Shown: positions 58,842 to 62,074 of the stretch, piece by piece
How the letters are laid out: every line of letters starts with the position of its first letter
How positions within the stretch are numbered: position 1 is the stretch's first letter
Assembly: GCA_040218145.1 (NCBI GenBank)
Contig: JAVJQK010000097.1
Coordinates: 1-62,074 of the forward strand
From: Sandaracinaceae bacterium
GTDB lineage: Bacteria; Myxococcota_A; Polyangia; Polyangiales; Sandaracinaceae
DNA length: 62,074 bases
Direction of reading: 5' to 3'
Made by a program: the position numbers and the translations under genes
Notes under the pieces: generated by a model
What the model was told of the DNA's origin: nothing
Databases searched by the model: none
The model's input: only the letters and a program-made list of their open reading frames with translations

Positions 58842-60758
58842 ATGTGCGGCATCGCCGGCGCAGTCGGTCTGATCGAGAGCGGGCTCCCCGACGCGGTCGC
58901 GCGCATGACCGACGCGCAGGCGCACCGCGGGCCCGACCAGGACGGGCAGTGGCGGAGCGGGGAGCGGGGCCGCGGCGCGGTGCTCGGCCACCGCCGCCTC
59001 TCCATCCTCGACCTGAGCGAGGCGGGCCGCCAGCCGATGATCGACCCCGAGACGGGCGTCGTCATCGCCTACAACGGCGAGGCCTACAACTTCGGCGAGC
59101 TGGCCGCGGAGCTGCGCGCGCTCGGCGTCGAGCTGAAGTCCACGAGCGACACCGAGGTCGTGCTGAAGGCGTACGCTCGCTGGGGAGAGAAGGCGATTGC
59201 GCGCCTCCGCGGCATGTTCGCCATCGCGCTCTGGGACCCGCGGGACCAGACCCTGCTCCTCGCGCGCGACCGGCTGGGCATCAAGCCGCTCTACTACGCC
59301 GAGGTCGACGGCGCGCTCCTCTTCGCGTCCGAGATCCGCGCCATGCTCGCGTCCGAGAAGATCGCGCGGCGCCTCGACCCGAGCGCGCTCGAGCGCTTCC
59401 TATGGCACGGCTTCGTCCCCGGGCCCGGCACCCTGATCGAGGGCGTGAAGCTGCTGCCCGCGGGCACGTGCATGCGCATCCCGCTCGAGGGCCGGCCGTC
59501 CCGCCCCGCGCCCTACTGGACGCTGCCGAAGCACCGGCCGGTGGGCGAGGACGAGGCGGTGGCGGACCTGTCGGAGCGCCTGAACGAGGCGGTGAAGCTG
59601 CGCCTGATCGCGGACGTGCCGCTCGGCATCTTCCTGAGCGGCGGGGTCGACTCGAGCGCGGTCGCGGCGCTCGCCCAGCGCGCGGCGGACGCGCCGGTCA
59701 CCACCTTCAACATCTCGTTCGAGGAGGCGCGCTACGACGAGTCGAAGTACGCGCGCCAGGTGGCCGAGAAGCTCGGCACCGAGCACCGCGAGATCACCCT
59801 GACCGAGCAGGACTTCACCGGTCACCTCGACGAGGCGCTCGAGTCCATCGACCAGCCCACCTTCGACGCGATCAACACCTGGTTCGTGAGCCGCGCGGTC
59901 AAGCAGGCGGGGCTGACGGTCGCGCTGGCCGGCACCGGGGGCGACGAGCTCTTCGGCGGCTACGCGAGCTTCACCGACATCCCGAAGGCGCGCCGGGTGG
60001 CCAGCGCGCTCGGCCCCGTCCCGCAGCGCGCCAAGGCGGCGCTGGCCGACGCCGTCGTCGCCGCGAAGACCGGCCGCGCGAGCGAGGTCTCGCCGCAGAC
60101 CCGCTGGGGGAAGCTGGCCGACGTGCTCGGCACCCGAGGCGACCGGCTCGCGCTCTACCAGACCAGCTACGCGCTCTTCACGCGCGAGATGAACCGTCAG
60201 CTCGCGCTCCGCCCGAGCGGCACCCTGGACTGGGGGCTCGACGTGGCCCGCGCGGCGGAGCTGCGGGAGCTGATCGACGGTGAGCCCGATCTGCACGCGG
60301 TGAGCCTGCTCGAGCTGTCGTCGTTCCTGGGGGAGCGCCTGCTCCGGGACACCGACGCGGCCTCGATGGACGTCTCGCTCGAGGTGCGCGTGCCGCTGCT
60401 CGATCACCTCGTGGTCGAGAGCCTGGCCCGCGTGCCGATCGCGCGCCGCTTCGAGCCGCTCCGGCGCAAGCAGCTGCTGCGCGAGATGATGGCGGACGAC
60501 CTCGACCCGGCGATGTTCGACCGCCCGAAGGCCGGCTTCGAGCTCCCGCTCGCCGTCTGGTGCCGTCGCGGGCTCGGTCCGAAGCTCGCCAACACCTTCC
60601 GCGATCTCGTGCTCGCGCACCGGATCGGCCTCAACGGCGAGGCGGTGGGACGCGTCTGGCGCGCCTTCGACAAGGGCGGAGCCGGGGTCTACTGGTCCCG
60701 CGTTTGGGCCCTATTCGTCCTTCTGAGATGGTGCGAGGCGCACGGCGTCGAGGCGTGA
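58842..60758 (+). CDS. asnB: Asparagine synthetase-type glutamine amidotransferase (AsnB)
   Basis: 638 residues. It starts MCGIAGAVGL, so Cys2 is the glutaminase nucleophile after Met removal. Glutaminase residues include HRGPDQDGQW and YNGEAYN. The ATP pyrophosphatase loop is FLSGGVDSSAVAA at about 264-276, and GTGGDELFGGY follows. It starts four bases after the epimerase. In polysaccharide clusters such enzymes often amidate uronic acids or similar groups rather than make asparagine. It could also act on the amino acid carried by the NRPS product (inference). Confidence 0.9.
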   Translation: MCGIAGAVGLIESGLPDAVARMTDAQAHRGPDQDGQWRSGERGRGAVLGHRRLSILDLSEAGRQPMIDPETGVVIAYNGEAYNFGELAAELRALGVELKSTSDTEVVLKAYARWGEKAIARLRGMFAIALWDPRDQTLLLARDRLGIKPLYYAEVDGALLFASEIRAMLASEKIARRLDPSALERFLWHGFVPGPGTLIEGVKLLPAGTCMRIPLEGRPSRPAPYWTLPKHRPVGEDEAVADLSERLNEAVKLRLIADVPLGIFLSGGVDSSAVAALAQRAADAPVTTFNISFEEARYDESKYARQVAEKLGTEHREITLTEQDFTGHLDEALESIDQPTFDAINTWFVSRAVKQAGLTVALAGTGGDELFGGYASFTDIPKARRVASALGPVPQRAKAALADAVVAAKTGRASEVSPQTRWGKLADVLGTRGDRLALYQTSYALFTREMNRQLALRPSGTLDWGLDVARAAELRELIDGEPDLHAVSLLELSSFLGERLLRDTDAASMDVSLEVRVPLLDHLVVESLARVPIARRFEPLRRKQLLREMMADDLDPAMFDRPKAGFELPLAVWCRRGLGPKLANTFRDLVLAHRIGLNGEAVGRVWRAFDKGGAGVYWSRVWALFVLLRWCEAHGVEA

Positions 60759-60763
60759 GCGCC

Positions 60764-60805
60764 GCACCGTACGAACCGAACCGTACGAACCGCACCGTAC
60801 GAACG
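60764..60805 (+). repeat. 14-bp tandem repeat upstream of the GT2 gene
   Basis: Three copies of G(C/A)ACCGTACGAAC(C/G) (60764, 60778, 60792), ending about 23 bases before the GT2 start codon. Each holds the palindrome CGTACG. Confidence 0.8.
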
Positions 60806-60828
60806 AGAGAGCGCAGAGGAGAGACCCC

Positions 60829-61833
60829 ATGGCCGAGCCCTTCCGACCCGTCGAGCGCCCCGAGGGACGCGCCTATTGCCTGATCTCGCCGTGCCGAGAC
60901 GAGGCGAAGTACCTGCGCACCACGCTCGAGACGACCTGCACCCAGACCGTGCCGCCCGCGCTGTGGGTCGTGGTCGATGACGGGTCCACCGACGCGACGC
61001 CCGAGATCCTCGCCGAGTACGCCGCGAAGTACGACTTCCTGAAGGTCGTCACGCGCAAGGATCGTGGCGGCCGCGCCGTGGGCCCGGGCGTGATCGAGGC
61101 GTTCTACGAGGGGCTCAGCCACATCGACCTGGACGACTTCGACTACGTCTGCAAGTTCGACTGCGACCTCGAGATGCCGCCCCGCTACTTCGAGCGGGTG
61201 ATGGAGCGCATGGAGGCCGACCCCTACCTCGGCAACCTCTCCGGCAAGCTCTTCGAGCGCAAGGACACGGGCGAGCTCTGGGAGGAGCGCACGGGCGACG
61301 AGAACGCGGTCGGGCCGGCGAAGTTCTACCGGACGGCGTGCTTCCAGGAGATCGGCGGCTTCGTGCGCGAGGTGTCCTGGGACGGCATCGACGGCCACGT
61401 CTGCCGGATGAACGGCTGGATCGCGCAGAGCATCGACGACCCGGAGATGCGCATCGTGCATCTCCGGCCGATGGGCTCGAGCCAGCAGAACATCAAGGTC
61501 GGCCGCGTGCGCTGGGGCCGCGGCAAGTACTTCATGGGCAGCGCGTTCTATTACGTGCTCGCCTCGGCCGCGTACCGCTCGATGGAGCCGCCCTGGATCT
61601 GGGGCGGGCTCGGCATCACGTGGGGCTACTTCAAGGCGATGATCGAGGGGCACCCCCGCTACGACAACCCCGAGTACCGCCGCTACCTGCGCCGCTTCGA
61701 GCGCAACCAGCTCTTGATGGGCAAGAAGCGCGCGCTCGAGCGCGAGAACGCGCGGCTCCGCGAGCACTTCGAGCCCAAGGCCGAGATGAAGCGCAGCGCC
61801 GCGCCAGCCCGAGCGGCCGCAAGCTCTTTGTAA
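60829..61833 (+). CDS. Family 2 glycosyltransferase
   Basis: 334 residues from the ATG at 60829, with GAGGAGAG eight to nine bases upstream. The GT-A fold shows YCLISPCRDEAKYLRTTL, VVVDDGSTDATPE (Asp50/Asp51) and the D-x-D region FDYVCKFDCDLEMPP. The acceptor side has AKFYRTACFQEIGGF and WDGIDGHVCRMNGW. No membrane helices are obvious, so it acts at the inner face of the membrane on a lipid-linked acceptor. It is separated from asnB by the 14-bp repeats. The C-terminus is rich in Arg, Glu and Ala. Confidence 0.9.
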   Translation: MAEPFRPVERPEGRAYCLISPCRDEAKYLRTTLETTCTQTVPPALWVVVDDGSTDATPEILAEYAAKYDFLKVVTRKDRGGRAVGPGVIEAFYEGLSHIDLDDFDYVCKFDCDLEMPPRYFERVMERMEADPYLGNLSGKLFERKDTGELWEERTGDENAVGPAKFYRTACFQEIGGFVREVSWDGIDGHVCRMNGWIAQSIDDPEMRIVHLRPMGSSQQNIKVGRVRWGRGKYFMGSAFYYVLASAAYRSMEPPWIWGGLGITWGYFKAMIEGHPRYDNPEYRRYLRRFERNQLLMGKKRALERENARLREHFEPKAEMKRSAAPARAAASSL

Positions 61834-62074
61834 GCCCGCGCGATCGCGCTGCAGCACGGCGAGGCCGAGGCCGCCTCGCTAGCGTCTCTCCCGGGTCTTC
61901 GGGAGGGCGTGTGACATGAGATGGATCTGGCTGGCAGCGCGCGGCGAAGATGCGCGTGATGGATCGGCGAGCGCGACGTCGCGTCCAGCGCGGCGGGCCG
62001 ACGACGAAATGCTTCAGCATTTCGGAGGAGCGACTGGCGCGCTGGGCGCGGCGTCCCGCCGACGAGGCGCGCGC
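61834..62074. other. Right-edge region, no certain gene
   Basis: After the GT2 stop there is a small hairpin (61888-61905). Two plus-strand frames then stay open to the window edge, one from an ATG at 61917 and another from an ATG near 61954. Neither shows a motif. The next gene may begin here but cannot be called. Confidence 0.3.
61888..61905 (+). terminator. Weak hairpin after the GT2 gene
   Basis: CTCCCG (61888-61893), loop GGTCTT, CGGGAG (61900-61905). The stem is six bases and there is no T-tract. It is the only candidate end of the polysaccharide operon seen in the window. Confidence 0.3.

Noticed and set aside
61631-62020. Minus-strand ORF at the right edge
   Set aside because: It overlaps the real GT2 gene antisense and is Arg/Ser-rich without motifs.

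Overview
The window is very GC-rich with strong G/C at third codon positions. It looks like a chromosomal segment of a myxobacterium (Myxococcota, probably Polyangia, Sandaracinaceae-like). The reasons are a eukaryote-type Ser/Thr kinase with PEGA repeats, many short-lipobox lipoproteins, MopE-type DCDG-repeat proteins, a Frz-like chemosensory cluster, a stand-alone caspase-like protein and an SDR/NRPS/polysaccharide locus. The lineage call is inference. No phage, IS element, CRISPR array or rRNA was seen. One tRNA, tRNA-Arg(CCG), is present.

Layout. 1-5.4 kb: the end of an Ala-Glu-Ala-Gly repeat ORF, a zinc-ribbon membrane protein, a Ser/Thr kinase, a cyclic-nucleotide-binding protein, a PpsR-type PEP synthase regulator and a 48-residue basic protein. 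5.5-12.2 kb: a secreted-protein region with a Cys-rich lipoprotein, an orphan GspE/MshE N-terminal-domain protein, a 972-residue DCDG-repeat lipoprotein and a caspase-like protein. Parts of it are visibly less GC-rich. 12.4-20.5 kb: the tRNA, a HesB/IscA protein, then a compact SUF operon (Rrf2 regulator-sufB-sufC-sufD-sufS-sufU-sufT-iscS) preceded by a sigma70-like promoter and two matching operator-like elements. 20.6-27.9 kb: comEC, a lipoprotein, a HemJ/CopD-like membrane protein, a GNAT-like protein and a large lipoprotein with a PHP phosphoesterase domain. 27.9-35.0 kb: a seven-gene chemosensory operon on the minus strand with 4-11 bp gene overlaps in most junctions. Its inventory (double-REC protein, two CheW-like proteins, CheA-REC, CheB, CheR-TPR, MCP) matches the Frz pathway. 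35.1-46.6 kb: fumarase C, a wax-synthase-like MBOAT protein, an acyl-CoA carboxylase operon ending in an ADP/ATP-translocase-like transporter, a metzincin-like lipoprotein, small lipoproteins and an acyl-CoA dehydrogenase. 46.7-61.8 kb: a polysaccharide locus.

The polysaccharide locus is the most unusual part. A WcaJ-type initiating sugar-phosphate transferase is divergent from an OPX/Wza-like lipoprotein. Downstream lie a one-module NRPS-like megaenzyme (formyltransferase - truncated condensation domain - adenylation domain split by a luciferase-like monooxygenase - carrier protein), its phosphopantetheinyl transferase, a Wzc-like co-polymerase whose kinase half has lost its P-loop, an Alg14/Alg13-like split glycosyltransferase, a sugar epimerase, an asparagine-synthetase-type amidotransferase and a GT2 glycosyltransferase. 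Several are joined by GTGA overlaps. The layout suggests that an activated, possibly formylated or oxidised amino acid is attached to, or made together with, a surface glycan or glycolipid. There is no thioesterase, so release or transfer must come from another protein. This is a hypothesis from gene order and domain content, not a demonstrated pathway.
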